Both the position numbers and the translations under genes were made by a program. From the NCBI GenBank assembly GCA_024102635.1, contig JAGFJO010000080.1, positions 1 to 64,000 of the forward strand: a DNA stretch of 64,000 nucleotides, read 5' to 3'. Of the stretch, positions 7,052-16,211 are shown in pieces. A model generated the notes under the pieces. That model had not been told where the DNA came from and made no database searches. It saw only the letters and a list, made by a program, of their open reading frames with translations. This DNA comes from Deltaproteobacteria bacterium. Its GTDB lineage: Bacteria; Bdellovibrionota_C; UBA2361; JAGFJO01. Each line of letters starts with the position of its first letter. The first letter of the stretch is position 1.

Positions 7052-9259
7052 ATGGCAAATCGACGTTGGATTATCGTAAGCAACCGCCTGCCTTTCATGC
7101 GCGATCCGCAGGGAGACGGGTACGTCCGATCCTCGGGCGGCTTGGTGACTGCTATCAATGGAATTCAATCAGACGCCGAGAGGATCTGGTGCGGTATAGC
7201 GCCGGACTGCGTCACACCGGAGGAGTGGGCCAATATCTCCGGCCTACCTGAAGCCGAAATGTTCAAGCCCGTGTTCATTCCCCCGCAACAGTACGAGGCA
7301 TATTACAATGGATTCTCCAACGGCGCACTGTGGCCGCTCTTTCACTATGAGAGCAATTTCGTTAAAGCGGAAATCAGCGACTGGGAAGCATACCAAGAGG
7401 TGAATAGACAGATCGCCCGAAGCGTGGCTGAGATCGCGCGTGATGATGATTTAGTCTGGGTCCACGATTTTCATCTCTTTTTAGTCCCGCAAATGCTTCG
7501 GGAACTGCAGCCAAACGTAGCTATCGGCTTCTTTCTGCACATTCCATTCCCCAGCTCGGAAGTCGCACGGCAGCTGCCGATGCGTTCGCAGATTATTGAA
7601 GGGCTGCTGGGAGCCGACCTGATTGGATTTCACGATTTTTCATACTTACGCCACTTCAGCTCTACTCTGGAGTTAATGGAAGGAATTATCGGTGAGCCGT
7701 TCCGGATTCGTTACAATGATCGGATAGTCTCACTCGGTGTGTTCCCCGTGAGTATCGATACTCAGTCGTTCTACGACTCGGCCCGCTCAGATGAAATAGT
7801 CCAGCTGACAAAAAACTTCAAACAAACTAATCCATACGAAATAACTGTCTTAGGGGTGGACCGACTCGACTATACAAAAGGTGTTGATCTAAAGATTCAA
7901 GCTTTCGAGCTGTTTTTAGAAAAGTACCCAGACTTTAGAGACAAAGTTCGCTTGCTGCAGATCGCCGTACCGACGCGCGAAAAGGTCGAGAACTACCAGG
8001 AGCTGAGAGTCTCCATTGAACAAGCCGTAGGAAGGATTAACGGCAAGTTCGGCAGCATTAATGAGGCCCCTGTTCGTTATGTGTATTCAACTGTGCCGCA
8101 GAATGAACTCCTGGCACTATATCGAATGGCCGATGTGCTTCTTGTCACAAGCAAAAGAGACGGGATGAATCTAGTTTGTCAGGAGTATATAGCCTGTCAG
8201 GACGAGAACGATCCGGGCGTCGTAGTGCTGAGCGAATTCGCGGGGGCAATCTCAAATTTAAGCCATGTCATCGCCGTTAACCCGTGGGATTTCCACTCAG
8301 TCGCCGATTCATTGGCCACGGCTCTCCGTATGCCGCTGGAGGAAAGACAGCGGCGGCACAGCTCGATGCTGAGTTATCTGCAGGGATACACTGCAACTGC
8401 TTGGGCTGAATTTTTTATGAATGAGCTGCTGGGTTGTGCCGAGAGCCGTGAGACGGGATACGGTGAAGTGGCGCCGCTTGCGATCGGTACCGAGGATGTT
8501 GCTGAATGGAAACCGAGGCTGGAGGGAAGAGACTTATACCTGTTTTTAGACTTCGACGGAACGCTGACGGCAATTGAATCAACTCCCGACCAGGTGCGCC
8601 TTCCTGCCGCTATCGCCGATTTGATTAAAGGGCTTGTGCGCTGCAAAAATACCTTCGTGACGATTATTAGCGGCAGGCCTGCACACTATTTGGAGAGGGA
8701 ATGTGCATCGACTGGGGCTACGTTAGCTGCTGAGCACGGCGGAGAATTCTATGATCCCGAGACTGGGCAGTGGACCAGCTTGGTTCGCAGCGATTTAGAA
8801 AGTTGGTATGAACGAGCGGATAAGTTGCTCAAGATGTATGCATCCTACGTTCCGGGCAGCTTTATTGAACGAAAAAAGTACAGCCTGGCCTGGCATTACC
8901 GGCTCTCACCCAGGCATTTTGGAGCCTTCCAAGCACGCAGGCTAGCATTTGAGCTTCGCAGCATGTTTAAAGATCTGCCGGTGGCAGTTCTTAGCGGAAA
9001 TAAAGTAATTGAGGTCAAGAGCTTTGAAGCAGGAAAAGGACTGTTCTGCCGCTGGTTCCTAACAAAAAACAATGGAGATGACGCTAACCGGGCCATTATG
9101 GCAGTGGGCGATGATACGACCGATGAAGAGATGTTTCATGCCCTACCGGACAGTATGACAATTAAGATCGGTCCCGGCCCATCCCGAGCAGCTTATAGGC
9201 TAGCCTCGCAGTTGGACGTTGCAAAGCTGCTACGCACACTTCTTGAGATAAGAAAATAG
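7052..9259 (+). CDS. otsA-otsB: Bifunctional trehalose-6-phosphate synthase/phosphatase
   Basis: A 735-residue natural fusion of OtsA and OtsB. It makes trehalose-6-phosphate from UDP-glucose and glucose-6-phosphate and then dephosphorylates it. The GT20 half starts with SNRLPF and SSGGLVTAI and contains VWVHDFHLFLVPQMLRE, the GVDRLDYTKGVDLK nucleotide-sugar segment and SKRDGMNLVCQEY. The HAD phosphatase half begins near residue 497 with FLDFDGTLTAIES (catalytic aspartates), then VTIISGRP and GDDTTDEEMF. Both active sites look intact. Fusions of this order are known in eukaryotes and some bacteria. It stands alone and probably serves osmotic or desiccation stress. Confidence 0.95.
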   Translation: MANRRWIIVSNRLPFMRDPQGDGYVRSSGGLVTAINGIQSDAERIWCGIAPDCVTPEEWANISGLPEAEMFKPVFIPPQQYEAYYNGFSNGALWPLFHYESNFVKAEISDWEAYQEVNRQIARSVAEIARDDDLVWVHDFHLFLVPQMLRELQPNVAIGFFLHIPFPSSEVARQLPMRSQIIEGLLGADLIGFHDFSYLRHFSSTLELMEGIIGEPFRIRYNDRIVSLGVFPVSIDTQSFYDSARSDEIVQLTKNFKQTNPYEITVLGVDRLDYTKGVDLKIQAFELFLEKYPDFRDKVRLLQIAVPTREKVENYQELRVSIEQAVGRINGKFGSINEAPVRYVYSTVPQNELLALYRMADVLLVTSKRDGMNLVCQEYIACQDENDPGVVVLSEFAGAISNLSHVIAVNPWDFHSVADSLATALRMPLEERQRRHSSMLSYLQGYTATAWAEFFMNELLGCAESRETGYGEVAPLAIGTEDVAEWKPRLEGRDLYLFLDFDGTLTAIESTPDQVRLPAAIADLIKGLVRCKNTFVTIISGRPAHYLERECASTGATLAAEHGGEFYDPETGQWTSLVRSDLESWYERADKLLKMYASYVPGSFIERKKYSLAWHYRLSPRHFGAFQARRLAFELRSMFKDLPVAVLSGNKVIEVKSFEAGKGLFCRWFLTKNNGDDANRAIMAVGDDTTDEEMFHALPDSMTIKIGPGPSRAAYRLASQLDVAKLLRTLLEIRK

Positions 9260-9374
9260 CTGACTTTTTCAAGGCTGCTCCAATCTTCATCTGCGCCGTA
9301 GCGCGTATTAATTGAAGTGGCTGATGTCCATTTTCAACAAGGTAACAGGTGAGTTACAGACTTAACCGTATGAT

Positions 9375-11168
9375 CTACTCCTTCGGCATAACCACTTGGA
9401 TATGCACTTCTCGTAGCTGCCTCTCGCTCACTTCGCACGGAGCCCCCATAAGGAGGTCTTCGACCGTTTGGGAAAGGGGGAACGCAATGACGTCCCTAAT
9501 GGCATGTTCCTCCGCCAACAGCATCACAATCCGATCGACGCCTGGAGCCATTCCTCCATGGGGAGGGGCTCCAAAACGGAAAGCTTTGATCATACCGCCG
9601 AACTTCGAATCAACCTGACTTTTAGAATATCCTGCAATCTCAAAAGCCTTGTACATTATCTCGGGGTCATGATTGCGAATTGCCCCGCTGCTCAGTTCAT
9701 GACCGTTACACACTATATCGTACTGATAGGCGTAGATCTCCAGCGGGTTTTTATTGAGCAAAGAATCCATCCCACCCTGCGGCATGGAGAACGGATTATG
9801 GCTAAAACCTATCTCTCCCGTGGTTTCATCCCTCTCATACATCGGATAGTCGGTTATCCAGCAGAAACGAAAAGTCCCCTCCTCGATTAGTTTGAAATCC
9901 TCTCCTAGTTTGACGCGCAGCCGGCCAAAGTACGGCAAAATCTTCTTCTCGCTGCCGGCGGCAAAAAATACTACTGCACGGTCCTCTATCACCAGTTTTT
10001 CCTTAAGCGCCGCAATCTCACTCTGAGAAAAGAACTTAGCGACCGAGCCTTTGATTTCACCACCATCAAAAATCAGATAGGCCGTACCCTGCCCGCTCAG
10101 CTTAGTAAACCAAGCGATCGTATCGTCGAAGTATTTGCGCGAGGGGACCTCATCAACCGCGAGCTTAAGAGCAAAGATATCCCCAAGTCTCTCCAGCTCG
10201 CTGCGGAACACTTTGAATGAAGTATCCTGAAAAAGCTGTGAAACCTTCTCTATAATCAATGGATTTCTCAGATCGGGTTTGTCAGTCCCGTACTTACTGA
10301 TGGCATCGTCGTAGCGGATGCGGGGAAAAGGAGGCTTGGTTACGGCATGAGAAGAATGCCGGGCAAAAACGCCGTACATCAACTCCTCTCCCATCTTAAA
10401 TACATCTTCCTGCTCTACGAAGGACATTTCTATATCGACCTGATAAAATTCTCCCGGAGAGCGGTCGGCGCGCGGGTCTTCATCTCTGAAGCATGGAGCG
10501 ATCTGAAAGTAGCGATCAAAACCGGAAACCATCAGCAACTGCTTGAACTGCTGAGGGGCTTGAGGCAGCGCAAAGAATCTCCCCGGATGAAATCTCGACG
10601 GGACGAGAAAATCGCGCGCGCCTTCGGGCGAACTGCTTGTCAGAATAGGCGTCTGATACTCCAAAAACCCCATAGACTGCATAATCTCTCGAATGCTGGC
10701 GATAACCTTGCTTCTAAGAAGTATGTTATTATGCAGCTTCTCTCTTCGAAGCTCCAAAAATCGATAAGTCAGCCGCTGTGCCTCCGGCGCTTTGTCATCC
10801 TCGGCGATCTGAAACGGCAGAATATCAGCCATCGACAACGGTTCGAGCTTTCGGCAAATCACCTCTATTTCGCCCGTTTCTATCTTTGAGTTTATCAACT
10901 GCTTATCGCGTAGCGCCACGCTGCCTTCTATCTGAAGAACAGATTCGACACGGATATCGGTCATCAGTGCCGCTTCCTCCCCGCGAAAAACTATCTGGGT
11001 CACACCGTAATTGTCGCGCAGATCGACGAAGACGACCCCGCCGTGATCGCGTTTCCGGTGCACCCATCCGGAGAGCCTCACCTCCTTGCCATCGTCGGAT
11101 GACCGCAGCTCTGCGCAGGTGTGAGTTCTATACTTGCTTCTTAGATATTCGCAGTTATTCATACTCAT
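9375..11168 (-). CDS. aspS: Aspartyl-tRNA synthetase
   Basis: A class II synthetase of the bacterial type. An N-terminal OB fold (VRLSGWVHRKRDHGGVVFVDLRD) is followed by the catalytic core with motif 2 (FRDEDPRADRSPGEFYQVDIEMSF), an inserted GAD-type domain, and motif 3 (GMAPGVDRIVMLLA). The open frame reaches 11222, but MSMNNCEYLRSKYRTH at 11168 (or ATG 11162) gives the normal N-terminus. It follows murG in the dcw cluster, where murC is usual. Whether it is discriminating or also charges tRNA-Asn cannot be told here. Confidence 0.95.
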   Translation of the reverse strand: MSMNNCEYLRSKYRTHTCAELRSSDDGKEVRLSGWVHRKRDHGGVVFVDLRDNYGVTQIVFRGEEAALMTDIRVESVLQIEGSVALRDKQLINSKIETGEIEVICRKLEPLSMADILPFQIAEDDKAPEAQRLTYRFLELRREKLHNNILLRSKVIASIREIMQSMGFLEYQTPILTSSSPEGARDFLVPSRFHPGRFFALPQAPQQFKQLLMVSGFDRYFQIAPCFRDEDPRADRSPGEFYQVDIEMSFVEQEDVFKMGEELMYGVFARHSSHAVTKPPFPRIRYDDAISKYGTDKPDLRNPLIIEKVSQLFQDTSFKVFRSELERLGDIFALKLAVDEVPSRKYFDDTIAWFTKLSGQGTAYLIFDGGEIKGSVAKFFSQSEIAALKEKLVIEDRAVVFFAAGSEKKILPYFGRLRVKLGEDFKLIEEGTFRFCWITDYPMYERDETTGEIGFSHNPFSMPQGGMDSLLNKNPLEIYAYQYDIVCNGHELSSGAIRNHDPEIMYKAFEIAGYSKSQVDSKFGGMIKAFRFGAPPHGGMAPGVDRIVMLLAEEHAIRDVIAFPLSQTVEDLLMGAPCEVSERQLREVHIQVVMPKE

Positions 11169-11229
11169 AAGCGGCGGACAATCTACTATGATTGCGGCAA
11201 AAATGCCAGAAACAGTGCGCAATCCGATA

Positions 11230-12333
11230 TTATGAGGGCGAGCCTTCTCTGACCAGCTCCAAGCAGCCTTGCGCGATAGCTTCCGCAGCGTGCAGAGAGC
11301 GACTTTCGAACGGCTGCTGCTTCATTTGGTGATAGAATTGCGGATCTAGCATCCGGCTTATCGCCTCCCTCAACCTTGGCTGAAAATCCCCACCTTCCTT
11401 CACAACCAATGCCTTTCCGGAATTCGCAAGCGTCATGGCGTTGGCGGTTTGATGATCGCCCTGCGCGTATGGATAAGGAACCAATATAACAGGACGATTG
11501 GCCACACCCAGCTCCATTACGGTGCCCGCTCCCGCCCTTGAAATGACTATATCCGCCCAACCATAGGCCGCGCTCATGTCATCGATGAATGGTACGACTT
11601 TAGCCCGCACCCCGGCTTTAGCATAATTCTCACTAAGGCTAATAACGTTTTCGGGGCGGCACTGGTGTGTTAATTCTAGGTTTCTCTCGTTGAGCAACCC
11701 TGCAAGCGCCGGCAGAGCTTCATCTAATGCGCGGGCACCTTGCGACCCTCCGACTATCAGGACTTTTTTCGGAGCTTGCGGTGGCTGAATGCCTTGCGAG
11801 ATCTCTGCTAAATTCTCTCTTACCGGGTGCCCGGTAAAAATTACGTTCTTTCTCTTGATGAAAGACGCCTGAGCAAATGCCGCGGAGACGCGCGTGGCAT
11901 ACCTGATCAACACCTTGTTCGCCATCCCCGGTTTGAGTTCGGCCTCATGAATCCATGTAGGAATGCCCTTGATCCTGGCATAAGTGATAGGCACGAATGT
12001 AACGTACCCCCCAACTCCTACCACCACGTCGGGTTTAAAATCGCGGAAGATCTCTCCGATCTCTTTGAACGATGCAGGGAGCTTTTTCAGCGCCTGAAAA
12101 AGTCCTTTTATCCCTCTTCTTTTCACGCCAACCATGGATATCGTATGTATCTTAAATCCGGCCGATCCTAGAACCTTTTCCTCAAGCGGCCGCCCGCTTC
12201 CGATAAATTCCACTTGGCACGAGGAGCTAATGCGCTGGAATGCCCGGGCGATGAAAAGAGCGGGGAAAAGGTGTCCGCCGGTGCCGCTGGCAGCGATTAA
12301 TACCCTTGCCCCATGCTCCCGCTGAGTATTCAT
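11230..12333 (-). CDS. murG: UDP-GlcNAc:lipid I N-acetylglucosaminyltransferase MurG
   Basis: Adds GlcNAc to undecaprenyl-PP-MurNAc-pentapeptide (lipid I) on the cytoplasmic face to give lipid II. The N-terminal glycine loop ASGTGGHLFPALFIA, the GVGGYVTFVPITYA segment and the donor-site motifs VGGSQGARALDEALP and ISRAGAGTVMELG are all present. The length of 367 residues is normal. The ATG overlaps the ftsW stop codon as ATGA, implying translational coupling. Confidence 0.96.
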   Translation of the reverse strand: MNTQREHGARVLIAASGTGGHLFPALFIARAFQRISSSCQVEFIGSGRPLEEKVLGSAGFKIHTISMVGVKRRGIKGLFQALKKLPASFKEIGEIFRDFKPDVVVGVGGYVTFVPITYARIKGIPTWIHEAELKPGMANKVLIRYATRVSAAFAQASFIKRKNVIFTGHPVRENLAEISQGIQPPQAPKKVLIVGGSQGARALDEALPALAGLLNERNLELTHQCRPENVISLSENYAKAGVRAKVVPFIDDMSAAYGWADIVISRAGAGTVMELGVANRPVILVPYPYAQGDHQTANAMTLANSGKALVVKEGGDFQPRLREAISRMLDPQFYHQMKQQPFESRSLHAAEAIAQGCLELVREGSPS

Positions 12334-13472
12334 AGCCGTTTATGAAAGGAGCGGGCCAACGCCAGAATGAGTCCTACCGCCAGTAGACAGGAAAGCAAAC
12401 TGGAACCGCCGTAACCTATTAACGGCAATACCATTCCTTTAGTCGGCAATAGTCCGGTCACAACTCCGATATTTAGAAGTGCAGGCAAGACAATCAGCAG
12501 GGTCAATCCCAGAGTAAGAGAGAAACAAAAAGTGTCCTCTGCATACCTCGAAGCCAGCTTCATCCCGCGCCACAAAAAAAGCAGGAACATCAGAATCACG
12601 CAAGTGCATCCGATAAATCCGAGCTCTTCCGCTATGACCGCAAATATAAAATCGGTGTGCGCTGCCGGGAGAAAAAACAGTTTTTGCTGGCTTGCTCCGA
12701 GCCCAACTCCCGCGATCTGTCCTATCCCGATGGCTATCAGTGACTGAATAAGTTGATACCCTTTACCCGAGGCGTCCGCCCAGGGATAAAGAAAGCTAAT
12801 TACCCGCTGCATTCGATAAGGCGAGAGAAAGACCATTGCAACCAAGCACAGTGAAACGAAGAGTCCGAAAAAGAGAAAATAGCGTATCCTGACTCCCGCG
12901 GTACCGACCATACATAAGGTAATCAGCGCCAGCACTGCCGCACTACCAAAATCAGGCTGCATCAAAAAAAGTCCGGCCGTCAAAAACATTACAATAACGG
13001 GCTTCACCACACCGACCGAGAACGAAGATAGAGTTCTTTCGTGTCTCGACAGATAACCAGCCATGAAGATGATGAACAAAACCTTGACGAACTCTCCGGG
13101 CTGAAAACGCAAGCCGAAGATATTCACCCATCGGCGCGCTCCTCCCGCCACGTCTCCCAACCCGGGCAATATCGTAAGGAGCAGCATCGCAAGAAGCAGA
13201 GGCAGTGCGAATACGGAGAGCCTCTTCACAAGTTCAATGTTGACGCGCGAGGCCGCCAGCATAATACCTATACCTATAAGCGCCGCGAGAAACTGCCGCT
13301 TCGCATAGTATAGAGGATCACCGAATTTCTCTGTCGAAATTACTCCTGTGGTCGAATAGACCATTACTACACTGAACGAAACGAGAAACAGCGCGATTGC
13401 GAAAATAACAAGGTCAAAAAGCTGCGGGGCTTTTAGTTCCCGGTCTAGCGGAGCGGCAACCCTTTGATGCAT
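12330..13472 (-). CDS. ftsW: Peptidoglycan glycosyltransferase FtsW
   Basis: SEDS-family polytopic membrane protein (380 residues, about ten helices) that polymerises lipid II at the septum together with FtsI. Diagnostic segments are ALIGIGIMLAASRVN, the LMQPDFGSAAVLA loop, GLGASQQKLFFLPAAHTDFIFAVIAEELG and the C-terminal PTKGMVLPLIGYGGSSLL. It lies between murD (18 bases upstream) and murG (4-base overlap). Confidence 0.96.
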   Translation of the reverse strand: MHQRVAAPLDRELKAPQLFDLVIFAIALFLVSFSVVMVYSTTGVISTEKFGDPLYYAKRQFLAALIGIGIMLAASRVNIELVKRLSVFALPLLLAMLLLTILPGLGDVAGGARRWVNIFGLRFQPGEFVKVLFIIFMAGYLSRHERTLSSFSVGVVKPVIVMFLTAGLFLMQPDFGSAAVLALITLCMVGTAGVRIRYFLFFGLFVSLCLVAMVFLSPYRMQRVISFLYPWADASGKGYQLIQSLIAIGIGQIAGVGLGASQQKLFFLPAAHTDFIFAVIAEELGFIGCTCVILMFLLFLWRGMKLASRYAEDTFCFSLTLGLTLLIVLPALLNIGVVTGLLPTKGMVLPLIGYGGSSLLSCLLAVGLILALARSFHKRL

Positions 13473-13490
13473 AACCTGGCTGAGACAAAA

Positions 13491-14954
13491 CTAAATTGAA
13501 GACACTAAAGATTTAAACACATTTCCCCGCTCTTCAAAATCCGAAAACTCATCGAAACTGGCGCAAGCAGGCGAAAGCAATACCACATCTCCCGGCTCTG
13601 CAACCTCCGCAGCCTGCCTCACCGCACTCTCCAGCTTACCGGCAATGGAATGCGGAACTCCCTTACTCTTACAGTTGCTTGCTATCAGCCTGGCATCCTT
13701 GCCGAAGCAGATTACACTGCGAACGCGCTCGCCTGCTGATTTGATCGCCGCGAGAAGTGATTCCCAGGAGCCCGCTTTGGAAAGGCCACCAAGCAAGACT
13801 ATCATCCTGCTCTCCGGAAACTCATCTAACGACGACTGAAGCGCCGCTTGCGATGCCGCAACCGTAGTGGATTTAGAGTCATTGACGAATACAACTCCGT
13901 GCTTCTCGCCGCAAACCTCCAGCCGGTGCGCCAGCGAATGAAAGTCCTCAATGGCTTTCTGCACGGCGGCAGTTGAAGCGCCGCATAGCCTTGAAGTTAG
14001 AGCTGCCGCGGCGATATTAAGCCGGTTGTGTAACCCGGGAAGCTTCGACAAACGGCAATCGTAGCTTTCCGTCTCTCCGTTAAGCATCAGCGATATAGAA
14101 TCAAACCCTTTCTCCCTTCTCACTGTGCTTACGGCGTTACAGGAGGCGCTTGCCGGAGCAACTGAGAAAACTCCTGCCTGCGCCTTCAAAGAGCCGCGAA
14201 GTCCGGCTATGCGTGCGTCGTCCCCGGAGAAAATCGCCCAATCCGACGGGGTTTGATTAGCAAAGATCTTCGCTTTAATCGCCAAATAGCGCTCAATCGA
14301 CCCGTGTCGCTCGAGGTGATTGTCGGAAATATTGAGGAGGACAGCAATATCCGGCCTCAGAACAGTACATGTCTCGAGCTGATAACTTGACGCCTCGACA
14401 ACCAGCCAGCCGCTGTCTGTGCCGTCACTCTCCAACGCATCCGCCGGTGCATTCGCGATTACGGGCATGCCTACATTCCCGCATAGCGATGAGCTTATAC
14501 CGGAAGCCTGCAGCATGGCATGAATCAAACTGACGGTGGTGCTCTTACCGTTGCTACCGGTAACAACAACAGTGCGGCGCCGCAGAAGCTCTACGCCTAG
14601 TTCAAGCTCGCTTATGGTGGAAATATTGAAACGTTTGAGTGTTCCGCAAACTGCAGACTCGAGCGACACACCCGGGCTCAGCACACACAACGAAACGCGC
14701 TCAACAAAGCGCGCGATTTTCTCCCCATCAATTCCGAAATGAATCTCCGCTCCGAGCTTCCGAAGCGGTTCAATCTCGCTACGATACCGGTTTGATACGA
14801 GATACTCGGGCTCGCCGCTTTTCTCTACGCAAACACACTCCACGCCTGCTCGCCGAAGGAAATATGCCGTCTCTATACCGCTGATACCCATTCCTACGAT
14901 GAGCACCCTTTCATTTTGCGATCGGATCTGGATCAGTTTTTCTCGATAGTTCAT
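13491..14954 (-). CDS. murD: UDP-N-acetylmuramoylalanine-D-glutamate ligase
   Basis: Adds D-glutamate to UDP-MurNAc-L-Ala. The N-terminal Rossmann-like region (VLIVGMGISGIETAYFL), the ATP loop VTGSNGKSTTVSLIHAML and later NDSKSTTVAASQAAL are standard. The frame is open to a TTG at 15056; I prefer ATG 14954, which puts the glycine loop at the usual distance from the N-terminus (487 residues). Neither start has a convincing Shine-Dalgarno sequence. It lies between mraY and ftsW. Confidence 0.94.
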   Translation of the reverse strand: MNYREKLIQIRSQNERVLIVGMGISGIETAYFLRRAGVECVCVEKSGEPEYLVSNRYRSEIEPLRKLGAEIHFGIDGEKIARFVERVSLCVLSPGVSLESAVCGTLKRFNISTISELELGVELLRRRTVVVTGSNGKSTTVSLIHAMLQASGISSSLCGNVGMPVIANAPADALESDGTDSGWLVVEASSYQLETCTVLRPDIAVLLNISDNHLERHGSIERYLAIKAKIFANQTPSDWAIFSGDDARIAGLRGSLKAQAGVFSVAPASASCNAVSTVRREKGFDSISLMLNGETESYDCRLSKLPGLHNRLNIAAAALTSRLCGASTAAVQKAIEDFHSLAHRLEVCGEKHGVVFVNDSKSTTVAASQAALQSSLDEFPESRMIVLLGGLSKAGSWESLLAAIKSAGERVRSVICFGKDARLIASNCKSKGVPHSIAGKLESAVRQAAEVAEPGDVVLLSPACASFDEFSDFEERGNVFKSLVSSI

Positions 14955-15068
14955 ATGGCAGACAGTATCAGTGCGAAATGAGGTCTCTTTGCCGAAGGTA
15001 GCATAAGCATGCCACATCCTGGCGGCAACTTCAGCCGATCCGGTGATAAAATTCAAGCACTAGAACTA

Positions 15069-16145
15069 TCAGCGAAGCTTCAGGGTGGTCAGAGATATAA
15101 GCGCCAAGACGATCGAGACGATCCAGAAGCGGACGATAATTTTGGGCTCCGCCCACCCTTTTAGCTCAAAGTGGTGATGAATAGGGGCCATCCTGAAAAC
15201 CCGTTTACCGGTCATCTTGAATGAATACCGTTGGATTATTACGGAGAGAGCTTCGATTACGAAAACCCCTCCTGCGATGACAAGAACCAACTCATGCTTT
15301 ACCAAAACTGCGATGAAGCCTAAAAGACCCCCTATACCTAAGGCGCCGGTATCACCCATAAAAATCTGCGCCGGAAAGGTGTTGTACCAAAGAAACCCAA
15401 GGCCGCCCGCCAGCAAAGCAGCCAGTATAATACTCAGCTCGCCGGCGCCGTGAACGTGAAATAGGCCGAGATACTCGGCCAGTTTCACATTGCCTGTAAG
15501 ATAAGCGAAAACAGCATAAGTAAATGCAACGGTCATAATAGGCCCTATCGCCAGCCCATCAAGTCCATCGGTAAGATTCACCGCATTGGAACATCCAACC
15601 ACTACAAGTATGACAAACGGGATGAAGAATGCCCCTAGTGGGAATGAAAGGTCCTTTAAGAACGGAACGCTAAGGACGGTCGAGAATTCGGCATTAATCA
15701 GCATTAACGAAGCAGCTACTGCAATGAAGCACTGGCACAAAAGTTTGCCCCGCTCGGACAACCCTTTCGAGTTTTGATGCGTCACCTTGCGCCAGTCATC
15801 GATAAATCCCACTGCGGCGTAAGCAAGCATTACTGCAAGCGCCAGCCAAACAACCAGCTTGGTAAGATCAGCAAGAAGAAGGGTCGAGATTAGAACTGAA
15901 AACACAATCACAGCTCCGCCCATGGTCGGTGTGCCTTGCTTTGATATGTGGTCCTTTGGCCCATCGTCCCGGATAGGCTGCCCCTTCACACCTTTCTTTC
16001 TGAGCCACTCAATAAATTTCGGTTCAAGAATAAGGACCAAAAGGAACGAGAGGAGAAACGCCAGCATTCCACGGAAAGTTTGATAGCGGAATACGTTTAA
16101 CCAGCTGTAAACCTCATGCAGAGGATAGAAAATATGGTAGAGCAC
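15069..16145 (-). CDS. mraY: Phospho-N-acetylmuramoyl-pentapeptide transferase
   Basis: Integral membrane enzyme that transfers phospho-MurNAc-pentapeptide to undecaprenyl phosphate to make lipid I. Visible motifs are GTPTMGGAVIVFS, FIDDWRK, the catalytic NLTDGLDGLAIGP, GDTGALGIGGLLG and APIHHHFELKGW before the last helix. The 358 residues with about ten spans are typical. murE lies 66 bases upstream; murF, which normally separates the two, is absent. Confidence 0.97.
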   Translation of the reverse strand: MLYHIFYPLHEVYSWLNVFRYQTFRGMLAFLLSFLLVLILEPKFIEWLRKKGVKGQPIRDDGPKDHISKQGTPTMGGAVIVFSVLISTLLLADLTKLVVWLALAVMLAYAAVGFIDDWRKVTHQNSKGLSERGKLLCQCFIAVAASLMLINAEFSTVLSVPFLKDLSFPLGAFFIPFVILVVVGCSNAVNLTDGLDGLAIGPIMTVAFTYAVFAYLTGNVKLAEYLGLFHVHGAGELSIILAALLAGGLGFLWYNTFPAQIFMGDTGALGIGGLLGFIAVLVKHELVLVIAGGVFVIEALSVIIQRYSFKMTGKRVFRMAPIHHHFELKGWAEPKIIVRFWIVSIVLALISLTTLKLR

Positions 16146-16211
16146 ACAAACTCCAGGAAACCATTAAGCCCGACTCAAAGAGGCTTTTGCCAGTATCGAA
16201 GCAAACAACAA